The position numbers and the translations under genes are program-made. Of a DNA stretch of 64,000 nucleotides, positions 19,208-27,666 are shown one piece after another. The notes beneath the pieces are model-generated. The model saw only the letters and a list, made by a program, of their open reading frames with translations, was not told the DNA's origin and did no database searches. The DNA comes from Oscillospiraceae bacterium (GTDB lineage Bacteria; Bacillota; Clostridia; Oscillospirales; Ruminococcaceae). Position 1 is the stretch's first letter; each line of letters opens with the position of its first letter. The DNA is taken from positions 372,001 to 436,000 of the forward strand of contig CABIZB010000001.1 in assembly GCA_902363145.1 (NCBI GenBank), read 5' to 3'.

Positions 19208-20035
19208 TCAATCAAAAAGATCTGCAAGCGCAGCAGTTTCACTACGTTCTGTTTTCTGCAACTGAACATATCCAAAAAGCCTGTTGCCTTTCAAAACATC
19301 TATAGCCTTTGTAATTCCGTTATTGGTTTCAAAAATCTTCTTATCAACCTGCTTGATATCTCCATCAAAATAAAGCGTAGAGCCTTCGCCGACACGTCCT
19401 ATAATAAGCTGAACGTGCTGGGCCGTGAGGTTTTCGGCCTCCGATACAATAATGGCAGAGTTCTTGAAGTCCCTACCTCTTATAAAACCTAAAGGCACAA
19501 TTTCAAGTTTCCCTTGCATCATAAGAATATTCAAACCGTCTTTACCACCAAGCGCATCAGCAACAGGAAGAGCAAAATTACAAATTTTCTCCAATTCTGT
19601 ACCGGGGAGATATCCTATTTCAGGGACATCTTTGACCGAGACGTTATTCCTCAAGTAAATAATCTTGTCAAATTTATTTTGTTTTAATGCCTGCAGAGCA
19701 TGACAAACAGTTAAGTATGTTTTACCGCTGCCCATCCTTCCAGTAACTAATTTAATTGTTGTATTTTTATCTTGAAGCATATCAAAGGCAAGTTCTTGTT
19801 CTATGTTGATCGGTTTAATTTTTGAAAACCAATCATTATTGATGGCTTTATATGTAACAGCAATATTTTTAATACCGTCCCATTTAATTTTATCAACCAA
19901 GACTCCATCATGAGAATACAATAAACAATATTCGTTAACCATTAAGCCTAAAGAATTTTCTGCCATATTCTCGTAAAAATTTGCCATTTCGACATCGTTT
20001 GCAAAAGTATATTCTGTATAACCTTTGTAATCCAT
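19208..20035 (-). CDS. phoH: PhoH-like ATPase
   Basis: A 275-residue protein. The ATG at 20035 is eight bases after AAGGTG. An N-terminal domain of about 75 residues precedes a PhoH-type P-loop ATPase domain: Walker A GRMGSGKT (99-106), the PhoH signature FIRGRDFKNSAIIVSEAENLT-like region with the Walker B carboxylates, and sensor GDIKQVD. PhoH proteins are common phage ATPases linked to RNA or nucleotide stress responses, but their reaction in phages is unsettled. It overlaps the downstream HPr-like gene's leader, and the two may be co-translated. Its placement within the tail block, just before the tape measure, is unusual. Confidence 0.85.
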   Translation of the reverse strand: MDYKGYTEYTFANDVEMANFYENMAENSLGLMVNEYCLLYSHDGVLVDKIKWDGIKNIAVTYKAINNDWFSKIKPINIEQELAFDMLQDKNTTIKLVTGRMGSGKTYLTVCHALQALKQNKFDKIIYLRNNVSVKDVPEIGYLPGTELEKICNFALPVADALGGKDGLNILMMQGKLEIVPLGFIRGRDFKNSAIIVSEAENLTAQHVQLIIGRVGEGSTLYFDGDIKQVDKKIFETNNGITKAIDVLKGNRLFGYVQLQKTERSETAALADLFD

Positions 20036-20047
20036 AAAACACACACC

Positions 20048-20635
20048 TTATTTATTTTTTTTATATTCTTCCAATAAGCGTTTAGCAATCATCTCTTGAA
20101 ATTCATCTTTATAATTCTGTTTCAGATCGTGCATAGCCCGATTGATAAAAGCCTTTTTTTCAAAACGATTATTTTCACGATACGTTGCCCATTGCTTTTC
20201 ATCCATTCTTTCTTTGTTTCTATGATCTGTAAGAGCAGGGTGGATAAGAATATTACCATCAACTACTAATCTGGTAAAGGACAATTCATCGGTTTGTCCT
20301 GAATAAGGATCCTTCCAGCCCATCAGAGTTTCAAGCGGTTTATCGTTATAAACACTAAAGGCGCCAGTATCTTTGAATTCTGGCGCCAAGTATTTATCAC
20401 TACTTACAATGTATTTTTCATCAGACATTCTGCGAGCTATATGCTTTGCAGTCTTTTTCTGTGCTTTTTTAGCAGCAGCATTTGTAACTCCTTCGGCGTT
20501 TTTTCCCGGTTTTATATCTTTCAACATTTCAGCATGTTTTTTATAAACTTCTTTTACAGCAGGTTCAATATCTTCTTTCAAAGCTTTTTTTACTGCTGTT
20601 TTCATTATTTTTTGCAAATCAATTTGTTTGCTCAT
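20048..20635 (-). CDS. Putative minor tail protein
   Basis: A 195-residue, strongly basic protein starting at ATG 20635 after AGGAG, overlapping the upstream gene by 17 bases. The N-terminus is helical and Ala/Lys-rich. The middle (DTGAFSVYNDKPLETLMGW) and the charged C-terminal helix (KRLLEEYKKNK) resemble HK97 gp10-type or tail-completion proteins only loosely. It lies between the major tail protein and the tape measure, where tail chaperones and minor tail proteins are expected. Confidence 0.45.
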   Translation of the reverse strand: MSKQIDLQKIMKTAVKKALKEDIEPAVKEVYKKHAEMLKDIKPGKNAEGVTNAAAKKAQKKTAKHIARRMSDEKYIVSSDKYLAPEFKDTGAFSVYNDKPLETLMGWKDPYSGQTDELSFTRLVVDGNILIHPALTDHRNKERMDEKQWATYRENNRFEKKAFINRAMHDLKQNYKDEFQEMIAKRLLEEYKKNK

Positions 20636-21044
20636 TTTCTTTTACTCCTATTTCTTCGCCCCATTTTGAAAGTAATTCTACAGTTTCAGGATTATCAAGC
20701 TTTTCAAAAATTTCTTCAATAACCTTATTTAGCTTAGTGTTGTGCACTTCGGCTTGTACTTCTTTTTGACGTTTTGTTTCGATAGTATTTTCCATTGTTT
20801 CGTATATTGAAGTTACCTGAATATTCTGAAAGAGTTCTTCTCTTAAAGTAAAATCAAGGGTTTTAAAATACTTCTGATCAAGACTCATTTCGGGCTTTAC
20901 CCAATTAGTAAAATGCTCCATCAGAACATACCAAATAGCAAAATCCTTCATATATGGCAAGTATTCTCCATTGGGAAAGCACAGATCTGTTACTTCATCT
21001 ATGCAAATTTTCATTTCTGCGAATGTTATTCTTTCTTTTATCAT
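20619..21044 (-). CDS. Unknown protein in tail-chaperone position
   Basis: A 141-residue acidic helical protein starting at ATG 21044 after AGAAAGGA. It lies three bases after the RusA stop and overlaps the next gene by 17 bases. No motif is recognised. The region between major tail and tape measure genes usually encodes tail assembly chaperones, often as a frameshift pair, and this is a candidate. However, I do not see a clear slippery heptamer at its end. The name rests on position alone. Confidence 0.4.
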   Translation of the reverse strand: MIKERITFAEMKICIDEVTDLCFPNGEYLPYMKDFAIWYVLMEHFTNWVKPEMSLDQKYFKTLDFTLREELFQNIQVTSIYETMENTIETKRQKEVQAEVHNTKLNKVIEEIFEKLDNPETVELLSKWGEEIGVKENEQTN

Positions 21045-21046
21045 AA

Positions 21047-21613
21047 TTATTTTCCTTTCTTTCTATAGCATAAACACAATCCATCATGAATTTCATCTTG
21101 AGTTCTGCCTTCTTTTGCTTTCTGCAGCAGACTACAATTTCGTGTATATCTTACACACCCGACGCAACGGTTTTCAAAATTCTTTAACGCTGAGGCATTA
21201 TCAAAAATACCTATATAGTCCACCGGATATATTTCAAGCTCAATTCTTGGGTTGGCTTTATCATAATAAATTGCCTGTACTCGTTCGCATACAACGTTGT
21301 CGTCAATCCAGACACAGCCACTTTCAGTGATAGCATCGAGCATTACCTTCATGTAATTGTTGCTATCCCGATCTGTTCTGTCAAAATAAAACACACAGTC
21401 CACATAATAATGTTGATATGGGTTTTCGGACATTTTATATCCTTGTTTCCGAGTTTGATCTTTTACATACAAAGTAAAATTCGTCTTGTATTTTTTAGCC
21501 TCCGCCGTAACATAGCTTGCAGCCATTGGTCTGCCGCTTTTCATAATTGCTCTATATCCAAGATAATGATTAACCGAAGGAGGTATCGGCGAAATCAGTT
21601 TTAACTTTTTCAT
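21047..21613 (-). CDS. rusA: RusA-family Holliday junction resolvase
   Basis: A 188-residue protein starting at ATG 21613 after AGAGGTGA. The RusA fold is shown by the N-terminal PPSVNHYLGYR (11-21), the acidic catalytic motif DRDSNNYMKVMLDAI (about 79-93) and the downstream WIDDNVV pair of Asp residues. RusA cleaves four-way DNA junctions and helps resolve recombination or packaging intermediates. A C-terminal Cys cluster (ENRCVGCVRYTRNC...GLCLC) of about 50 residues follows and may bind zinc; this extension is not in the standard short RusA. It lies directly after a terminator, inside the tail gene block. Confidence 0.85.
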   Translation of the reverse strand: MKKLKLISPIPPSVNHYLGYRAIMKSGRPMAASYVTAEAKKYKTNFTLYVKDQTRKQGYKMSENPYQHYYVDCVFYFDRTDRDSNNYMKVMLDAITESGCVWIDDNVVCERVQAIYYDKANPRIELEIYPVDYIGIFDNASALKNFENRCVGCVRYTRNCSLLQKAKEGRTQDEIHDGLCLCYRKKGK

Positions 21614-21626
21614 TAGTTCACCTCTG

Positions 21627-21663
21627 AAAAAAATAGGAGATAAACTTTGACATTTACCTCCTA
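21627..21663 (-). terminator. Rho-independent terminator before rusA
   Basis: On the minus strand TAGGAGGTAAA pairs with TTTATCTCCTA (one G-U pair) and is followed by seven T residues. It lies immediately after the zinc-finger gene at 21671-22078. Confidence 0.7.
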
Positions 21664-21670
21664 ATTTATG

Positions 21671-22078
21671 TTAATGATTATATTTCTTATTTGATTTATT
21701 GCGAGCGGAATCAATATCCTCATTAACTTTATCAATGATATCACCAAGAGGCATATCAGGATTTTCTTCAAAATAATCTTTCAGCTCAACTTCTTTGGTA
21801 TAATTTTCAACCTCTTTTATTGGCTTATTCCAAACGGTTTCTATTTCAGGGATAGTCATATCTGTTCTTTCGGGGAACTTCTCTTCACGAGACTTACTAC
21901 GATTAAAAAGAACGAGCTGAACATACTCTTCATAACATTCTCTTGAACAACAGTACGCTCTCCAGCTTTCAGTTCGTAAACAAGCCAAACAAGCATAAAA
22001 ATGCTTTCTGCCACCATCTTCTCCATGAGTACAGTTAGGATTGCGGCATATGGTATTAGGTTTTCTTATCTCACTCAT
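21671..22078 (-). CDS. Zinc-finger protein of unknown function
   Basis: A 135-residue protein starting at ATG 22078. The N-terminal 50 residues carry paired cysteines (CRNPNC...CLAC...CCSREC) that would form one or two zinc fingers of the type that recycles in phage-encoded adaptor proteins. The C-terminal part is acidic and helical (VELKDYFEENPDMPLGD). It sits between two terminators, after the major tail gene and before rusA. I recognise no family. Confidence 0.55.
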   Translation of the reverse strand: MSEIRKPNTICRNPNCTHGEDGGRKHFYACLACLRTESWRAYCCSRECYEEYVQLVLFNRSKSREEKFPERTDMTIPEIETVWNKPIKEVENYTKEVELKDYFEENPDMPLGDIIDKVNEDIDSARNKSNKKYNH

Positions 22079-22133
22079 ATAATCACCTCAATAATTTCCT
22101 TGTACTCGGGCTCAGAGCCACTAAGCACAAGTA

Positions 22134-22160
22134 CAAAGAAAGAGGGCTTAAAGCCCTCTC
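22134..22160 (-). terminator. Terminator after the major tail gene
   Basis: The palindrome GAGGGCTTTAAGCCCTC on the minus strand is followed by TTTCTTTG. It lies 20 bases past the major tail protein stop. Confidence 0.7.
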
Positions 22161-22180
22161 CTTTGATTATAGATTTAAAA

Positions 22181-22987
22181 TCAAACTGCGTCCTGATATA
22201 CAATGAACTCAAAGAGCTCAGCTGCGGAAGTCTGACATGTATCAACAAGTGTGTTGATAGTAAACTCTTCAACAGTCTGATCTCCGCCCATAGAAATGGA
22301 GAATTCGCCGGAGAACTGACCTCTGGGAATTACGAACTGACACTTGTACTCATTATCGCAAACATCGGTACCAATGCAATCAACATAAACTCTAAGAGTC
22401 TTGCCGAAAATATCAGACTTATTTACAACCTTAGAGCCGTCTGCAAGATAGTCGTAGAATGCTACGATCTTAAGGTCGCCAGACTTTGCAATATCTGTAG
22501 GCAAAGTGATTACCTGAGTAGTAGGATCATATGTAAATTCATCAGCAGAAACAGCCGCACCCTGTGTGAATTTCTTACCAAGAGCACCGTTAGAAGTAAG
22601 GATACAGAGAGAAGAAATCTCTGCGCCAGTCTCGCCAACAGCCTTGAATGTAGTCTTTACGTTCTTAGCTCCTTTAGCTACATCAAGAATATCAGGCTTT
22701 CTTACCTTTACACCGCCCTCGGGAGTTTCAACCTCAGAGCCAGTCTGTGCAGCCATAAGATCGCCACAGATAAGTGCAGAAGTACCGGTTACAGTAGTTG
22801 CCTTATTCTTCTTGATCTGCTTAAGCAGTCTGTCACCCTTACCTGTAATATCCTGAGTATCCTCTGAGTTTTCAATAGTTGCTTCCTGAAGCTCATCAAG
22901 ATAAAGCTCGCAAACACCAGTAGTTCTGTTGTAAGCATGAATGGTTTCAAGGGAAGTAATAGTAAATCCATTGATTGTAACAGCCAT
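22181..22987 (-). CDS. Major tail (tube) protein
   Basis: A 268-residue protein from ATG 22987 after AAGGAGG. It has the look of a tail tube subunit: short hydrophobic strands, few charged clusters, an N-terminal MAVTINGFTITS strand, an ordered TGKGDRLLKQIKKNKATTVTG hairpin-loop region near 48-68, and Gly/Thr-rich beta strands. The codon pattern here is visibly biased to C/G-ending codons, as in the capsid gene, which fits high expression. Its position, between head-tail joining genes and the tape measure, supports the call. Terminators flank it on both sides. Confidence 0.7.
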   Translation of the reverse strand: MAVTINGFTITSLETIHAYNRTTGVCELYLDELQEATIENSEDTQDITGKGDRLLKQIKKNKATTVTGTSALICGDLMAAQTGSEVETPEGGVKVRKPDILDVAKGAKNVKTTFKAVGETGAEISSLCILTSNGALGKKFTQGAAVSADEFTYDPTTQVITLPTDIAKSGDLKIVAFYDYLADGSKVVNKSDIFGKTLRVYVDCIGTDVCDNEYKCQFVIPRGQFSGEFSISMGGDQTVEEFTINTLVDTCQTSAAELFEFIVYQDAV

Positions 22988-23002
22988 GTTTTTCCTCCTT
23001 AT

Positions 23003-23031
23003 AAAAAAATAAGACGGTCGTTTGCCGTCTT
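23003..23031 (-). terminator. Terminator just upstream of the major tail gene
   Basis: On the minus strand AAGACGG pairs with CCGTCTT, followed by ATTTTTTT. It begins at the stop of the gene at 23032 and ends about 15 bases before the major tail start. It may act as a terminator or as a stability/processing hairpin. Confidence 0.65.
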
Positions 23032-23787
23032 TTACTCATAATCAAGCCAATTAAGTTTATCTCCTAAGCCCTTAGCATTAACAGTTCCGGCATATATTCC
23101 GGAGTTTAAATTATCGACTTGATATTTTTTAACGATTTGTTTTAAGCTACACATGAAGTTATATATCGTAAGATTCTCAACTGTATCAAAATCGTATTTA
23201 AAGTTGGAATTGTTAACCAACGCAATTACCTGCTTGTCCAGTCGAGAATGATATTTTTGTTTCTTTCGTCTTTTAGTTTTTACCTTTTGACGTTCTATGA
23301 TATATTCTTTAGCAGTTGTGTCTCCAGGCTTGCGATGTCTCTTTTCAATCGAATACACGGTACAAAAGATCGTTGAAAGTTGCATATACATCAACTCGTC
23401 AATCGTGATATCATGCTCCTCATCGTACAGTATAGGTAAATCATTTATTGTACTCAAACTAACTTTGAAATCAGCAAGATTTATATTTTCAAACATTAAA
23501 GAAGATTTTTCATCTAAAACCTTTTTAGGCATTCCGCCAAAAAGTATCAAAAAAGTTTGAAAATCAGTTATTTTTGTAAAATCCATTCCCGCCTCATCCA
23601 ATTCAAGCATGATATCTGAAGAGGTCGAAGTAAATAAGCTAACTAAAGAATAAAAATTTGCTTCATCTTCATCTGTTCCGTAAAGCTTAGGTGAGTCACC
23701 TTTGATTTCCCCCAGCGTAGGAATATGTACTGTAATATTATCGTTAACTTTAAACTTAGTTTTGTTTAACAGACTTATATCACTCAT
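23032..23787 (-). CDS. Structural-region protein of unknown function
   Basis: A 251-residue protein starting at ATG 23787, overlapping the previous gene by four bases (ATGA). The N-terminus reads as beta-strand (KFKVNDNITVHIPTLGEI), and a very basic stretch (RQKVKTKRRKKQKYHSRLDK) lies near residues 165-185. It sits directly before the major tail gene, a place for head-tail or tail assembly proteins. The basic patch suggests contact with DNA or an acidic partner. No family is recognised. Confidence 0.45.
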   Translation of the reverse strand: MSDISLLNKTKFKVNDNITVHIPTLGEIKGDSPKLYGTDEDEANFYSLVSLFTSTSSDIMLELDEAGMDFTKITDFQTFLILFGGMPKKVLDEKSSLMFENINLADFKVSLSTINDLPILYDEEHDITIDELMYMQLSTIFCTVYSIEKRHRKPGDTTAKEYIIERQKVKTKRRKKQKYHSRLDKQVIALVNNSNFKYDFDTVENLTIYNFMCSLKQIVKKYQVDNLNSGIYAGTVNAKGLGDKLNWLDYE

Positions 23788-24266
23788 ATTTTACACCTGC
23801 TGTTATTTAAGTCATCAGCAACAAATTTCATTATTCTGCAGCGATGTTTTACACTTATGGCTTGAGCAGTATTACTGATAAGTCTCAGTTCTTTTTTGCC
23901 TATACCTTCATATCCATTGAAAAGCTTATCTATGTAAGCGGCAATAAGATCGTTTCTTACGCCACCCGACACATCATCTGTCGGCATAAGCCTTTCATGT
24001 GATACTATATAAAATGTAATAGTTAACTGTTTGAATAGGTAGTTTCTGTCGCTATAAACTTCCGGAACATCGACTTCAAATGCAATAAATGTTATCTCTT
24101 CTTCTGGAGCGTTCGGATATCTAATAAAGTTGAAAATATTTTTTCCTATCAAATCTTCAGGTTCTTCGATTTCATCATTATTGATAAGTTCAACAATTTC
24201 GGGACAGTTAATCAGCATTGAGCCTATTTGCTGTTTATATTTGATTATTTCAAATGAATTAGCCAT
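23784..24266 (-). CDS. Putative head-tail joining / tail completion protein
   Basis: A 160-residue protein starting at ATG 24266 after GGTGG, overlapping its neighbours by four and eight bases. The central region FKQLTITFYIVSHERL with flanking helices resembles tail-terminator or neck proteins of siphoviruses, which cap the tail tube. This is a fold-level impression supported by gene order between connector genes and the major tail gene. Confidence 0.5.
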   Translation of the reverse strand: MANSFEIIKYKQQIGSMLINCPEIVELINNDEIEEPEDLIGKNIFNFIRYPNAPEEEITFIAFEVDVPEVYSDRNYLFKQLTITFYIVSHERLMPTDDVSGGVRNDLIAAYIDKLFNGYEGIGKKELRLISNTAQAISVKHRCRIMKFVADDLNNSRCKI

Positions 24267-25293
24267 ACAGGCTCACCACCTTTATAAAAAGTTGAGCCGA
24301 TATCATTCCTGTTTTGTCGGAGACTTCCAGAAGAACTTGATCGCCTATCATAACGAGAACGTTATCAGCTTTTATTTTTATTTTATTGTCCGTAACTATT
24401 GTTTTGAAGTTACCGTCATATTCAGGCTTCACAGTGGTCAATTTCCATTGCGGTTCAGTGACGATTTCATTACCTTTTGAGTCAAAGAATTTTACAGAAA
24501 AAGTTTTATAGCTTCCACCAACTTTTATGATTGGCTCTCCTGTATAAGAGATAATGCAGGAACCCTGTTTTACAGTTTGCTCCCCTAATTTGTTGGGGTC
24601 AAAATAATCTGCAATCATAAGATCTAAGTTGTCATCATCACTCAGTTGTGTCTGAGAGAATGTCAACGTCAAAACCTTGTCCTTCCCATTAAATTCCTTT
24701 CCTGAAATATCACCTGCAGTCCAGTTACCACTAAGAACATTTCTGCCAGTCAAAATATAAGCATTGGGCTTATCATTGATAATATCAATTAAAAAGCGTT
24801 TATCTCTTCTTAATTTAATCGTTTCTTCATCGCAGGGAAATTTTACAACAAACACCTGTTCGATAGACATCATAACCTTAGATTCAACTGTACCAGATGC
24901 AAACTGACTGATATCTTCTGAATATCCATATCGCCCGATTATCTCTCCTTTTTCATTCTGCCATTTTAAATAGATATTACATCTATACATTTCGCCGCTT
25001 TGATATATCTCATCTTCGACATCTGTGTCAGTAATGAGAAAATGAGAGTTATTCCATTCGACAATGCTTCCGGCATAAATATGCTCTCCGGGCATAGCAT
25101 TTATTTTTTTGTGATACTTTTCAGTAGAAGAAGTAATAACAACATTCTGCTGTTCTCCATCGATAATAACATTCTTGTACCCAGGAGACCTTGGGATTCT
25201 TTTATTCATTGAACGTTGAGTTTCAAAAATTGCTCGGTCTCTGCGAGTATCACCTTTTACAGTGAGATTTTGATTATACAATGACCAATTCAT
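24259..25293 (-). CDS. Structural head/neck protein with a beta-rich C-terminus
   Basis: A 344-residue protein starting at ATG 25293 after AGGTGAAAG and overlapping both neighbours. The first 130 residues contain a head-closure-like pattern (GEHIYAGSIVEWNNSHFLIT). The last 100 residues (SYTGEPIIKVGGSYKTFSV and following strands to KTGMISAQLFIKVV) read like an Ig-like bacterial domain with alternating hydrophobic strands. Such domains often decorate virion surfaces. A neck or head-closure protein with an Ig-like extension is the most likely reading. Confidence 0.5.
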   Translation of the reverse strand: MNWSLYNQNLTVKGDTRRDRAIFETQRSMNKRIPRSPGYKNVIIDGEQQNVVITSSTEKYHKKINAMPGEHIYAGSIVEWNNSHFLITDTDVEDEIYQSGEMYRCNIYLKWQNEKGEIIGRYGYSEDISQFASGTVESKVMMSIEQVFVVKFPCDEETIKLRRDKRFLIDIINDKPNAYILTGRNVLSGNWTAGDISGKEFNGKDKVLTLTFSQTQLSDDDNLDLMIADYFDPNKLGEQTVKQGSCIISYTGEPIIKVGGSYKTFSVKFFDSKGNEIVTEPQWKLTTVKPEYDGNFKTIVTDNKIKIKADNVLVMIGDQVLLEVSDKTGMISAQLFIKVVSLYG

Positions 25294-25616
25294 TCTTTCA
25301 CCTCAAAATACTTTCTCTTCAATGTTCCCACGATTCGAATACATCTAAAAATTTCTCGCTTGCAAATTGAGATATCTTCACAGTCTTTTATGTATTCCAA
25401 TGAATTGATGATACTAAGATATTGTCCGTCATTACGAATAAATAGAATTACATCTTGTCCACCAGTCATTTCTGAAAGCAAGCTCTCAATATAGACTGAT
25501 ACAGTGGGGGAATATTCTTCTTTCAAAGGGAGAATTTTATACAGACGATTGATAAGAATATTAAAATAGTTCTCGCATAGTTCATCAGGAATTGAATTAT
25601 ATTTTGTAGTTATCAT
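25290..25616 (-). CDS. Small structural-cluster protein
   Basis: A 108-residue protein whose ATG at 25616 overlaps the previous stop (ATGA), showing translational coupling. It is mixed alpha/beta with a hydrophobic strand (DVILFIRN) in the middle. It lies among head-tail joining genes. No motif is recognised, and the function is inferred only as a connector or neck component. Confidence 0.45.
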   Translation of the reverse strand: MITTKYNSIPDELCENYFNILINRLYKILPLKEEYSPTVSVYIESLLSEMTGGQDVILFIRNDGQYLSIINSLEYIKDCEDISICKREIFRCIRIVGTLKRKYFEVKE

Positions 25617-26056
25617 GATTTATTCAACTCCGCAATATCGCCATGAGAAAAAGTATAATTATTGATAGCAACTCTCGACTCTTTTTTACTCATTTCATAT
25701 ACATATCGCATTTGTTCAATAAGCTTAGCAGGGGAGTATTCGGTAAAATCCTTAGTGTTCAAACGACTTTCAAGCAATTCATCCGAATACATTTGAGGTT
25801 TTAGCCATTCAGTAATCATACATTCAGCAATAATATCTATCATGTCATCGTCCAGTTCTGTCTGAAATTCTTTAACTTCATCGTCTCTGTCAGTGAGATT
25901 GACATATGTCTTTACGGTTTTTGCCACTTTACGACATACGGATGTCATATACAAATACAATATGTCTTCTCTGTCTTCTTCGAGTAGCATTAAAAGGTCA
26001 TAGGCCTTTACCTTGAAAACAAACGCCTCATAAATTTTTGAATAAGGGGTAGCCAT
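25613..26056 (-). CDS. Putative head-tail adaptor
   Basis: A 147-residue, largely helical, acidic protein starting at ATG 26056 after AGGAGGTG. Helical adaptor proteins of this size (gp6/gp15-like) bind the portal ring and normally follow the capsid gene, as here. The YEMSKKESRVAINNYTFSHG C-terminal segment would be the extended tail. No catalytic residues are seen. The call rests on size, helical content and order. Confidence 0.5.
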   Translation of the reverse strand: MATPYSKIYEAFVFKVKAYDLLMLLEEDREDILYLYMTSVCRKVAKTVKTYVNLTDRDDEVKEFQTELDDDMIDIIAECMITEWLKPQMYSDELLESRLNTKDFTEYSPAKLIEQMRYVYEMSKKESRVAINNYTFSHGDIAELNKS

Positions 26057-26067
26057 AGCCCACCTCC

Positions 26068-26613
26068 TTATCTTTCATAAAGCTCACACTTTAAAGCTTT
26101 TTCCAAAGCTGCAATAGTATTGATGTTGGAAAGACGACCATCTTTAATCATCTCCATAGCTTTAATGCCAACGCAATTCTTAATAACAGAACTCATTGTT
26201 TTAATCTTGGTTATAAGTTCTTCTTGATCCATATTGAAAAGGTTTTCAATCTCGTCCGCAGTAATAGCATTTTCATAGAAACGATCCATCTGCAAATCAC
26301 GCAGAACAGCCATGTCAACTTCAATCCAATTTTCAGTAAAGAAACGTCTATCAGTATTCTTCATAGAATATAGTTCTGCCATTTCCATTGGAATTTCCTC
26401 ACCAAACTCATGCCATTCCTCAGAATAACCCACAAGTCTTTTACTTACATAAATAAGCTTGCCTCCGGTTAGATTTTTAACCATAACCTGAGCGTCAAGG
26501 GGAATCTTTCTGCGAGGAACATAAGTGGCAGAAACAGTTTCGGGCACTGTTTCAGCAGTACCCGAATCCTGTGTTTTCTCAATATCGGCAGTTTTAGCTT
26601 TTGAATACGCCAT
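26068..26613 (-). CDS. Head-associated protein of unknown function
   Basis: A 181-residue protein from ATG 26613 after AAAGGAGA, the first gene downstream of the major capsid gene. The N-terminal 30 residues are Thr/Glu/Ala-rich and probably flexible. The remainder has two helical sections, including FNMDQEELITKIKTMSSVIK. It may be a capsid accessory or connector protein. Nothing in the sequence fixes a function. Confidence 0.45.
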   Translation of the reverse strand: MAYSKAKTADIEKTQDSGTAETVPETVSATYVPRRKIPLDAQVMVKNLTGGKLIYVSKRLVGYSEEWHEFGEEIPMEMAELYSMKNTDRRFFTENWIEVDMAVLRDLQMDRFYENAITADEIENLFNMDQEELITKIKTMSSVIKNCVGIKAMEMIKDGRLSNINTIAALEKALKCELYER

Positions 26614-26644
26614 ATATTCTTCTCCTTTAAATTCTCAATAGTAA

Positions 26645-27646
26645 TTAAGACATTGTGTAAACAGCAAACTTCTTATCAGGAATAATAACCTGAATGCCTG
26701 CATTGTTTACGAACAGATAGTCCTCGGAGAAATCAGCATTCATACCGTAAGTAGGAGGAACAATAAGTGCCTCGCCTTCATTTACATACTTAATAGGCTT
26801 AGTGTTAATACCTATGATATAAAGCTGATTGTCAGGAAGCAGGAAAGAATCAGTATTTGTCTTATGGATCTGGTTGATTCTTACCATAGGAATACCATTG
26901 AAGTTGCCATAGTAGCCCATGTTATACATATCTTCCTTAGCGGTCTCAGAAACAGTAGCAGTAGTAACCTTTCTGAGAGCTGCACGAGTACCCATAATTA
27001 CGGGTGTCTGTCCATTGTTTACTTCAACATGCTCGCAAAGCTCAAGAAGAGCTGCTTCAGAATAAGAACCAGATGCAGGAATGTAAGTAGAACCGGAATT
27101 GTTAACAAGACCTGTCCATGCAGTAAAAATATCATCGTACTGCTTCTTAACGAGAGATCTGCCGACCCTATCAATCATATTGTTGAGATCGGCTCTTCCG
27201 GACAGCATTCTGTCGAGTTCCTCGTAAACCTTTATGCCGTAAGTCTTCATATTGACAGAAATACGACTACCGCCGCCAAGTCTCTGACGTCTGAGACCCT
27301 GAGTACCACGAGCTACCTCGTCAACATAGAAAAGGGAGTCGTCAGGAATATAAAACTCATTAGTATCGCCAAGAGCAAGGTTCTTGTACTCGACCATATT
27401 CATAAAGAACTCATTACCCTGAAGACCATCAATTACTGTCTTAACAATAGTCTCTTCGATGATAGCAAAGAGTTCACCGCACTTGCCGTCACGGATATCT
27501 CTCCTATCAAGATGTTTCTTACCATTATTTGCAGCAACGATAGCGTTATAAACAACCTCGTGGGATTCATCAAGGGAATACTGACCGGCAGGGGCGCCGT
27601 TATATGTATCGACTGCAAGCTTTACAATATCATTTACTGTAGCCAT
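26645..27646 (-). CDS. Major capsid protein
   Basis: A 333-residue protein from ATG 27646 after AGGAGTG. It has typical HK97-fold composition and layout: an N-terminal helix, an E-loop-like segment (RGTQGLRRQRLGGGSRISV, about 114-132), long helices (NNMIDRVGRSLVKKQYDDIF), and a P-domain/A-domain beta region ending IIPDKKFAVYTMS. Codons strongly favour C/G endings compared with neighbours, consistent with very high expression. It follows the protease/scaffold and decoration genes, the usual siphovirus order. Confidence 0.85.
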   Translation of the reverse strand: MATVNDIVKLAVDTYNGAPAGQYSLDESHEVVYNAIVAANNGKKHLDRRDIRDGKCGELFAIIEETIVKTVIDGLQGNEFFMNMVEYKNLALGDTNEFYIPDDSLFYVDEVARGTQGLRRQRLGGGSRISVNMKTYGIKVYEELDRMLSGRADLNNMIDRVGRSLVKKQYDDIFTAWTGLVNNSGSTYIPASGSYSEAALLELCEHVEVNNGQTPVIMGTRAALRKVTTATVSETAKEDMYNMGYYGNFNGIPMVRINQIHKTNTDSFLLPDNQLYIIGINTKPIKYVNEGEALIVPPTYGMNADFSEDYLFVNNAGIQVIIPDKKFAVYTMS

Positions 27647-27666
27647 TAAAAATCACTCCTCTCAAA

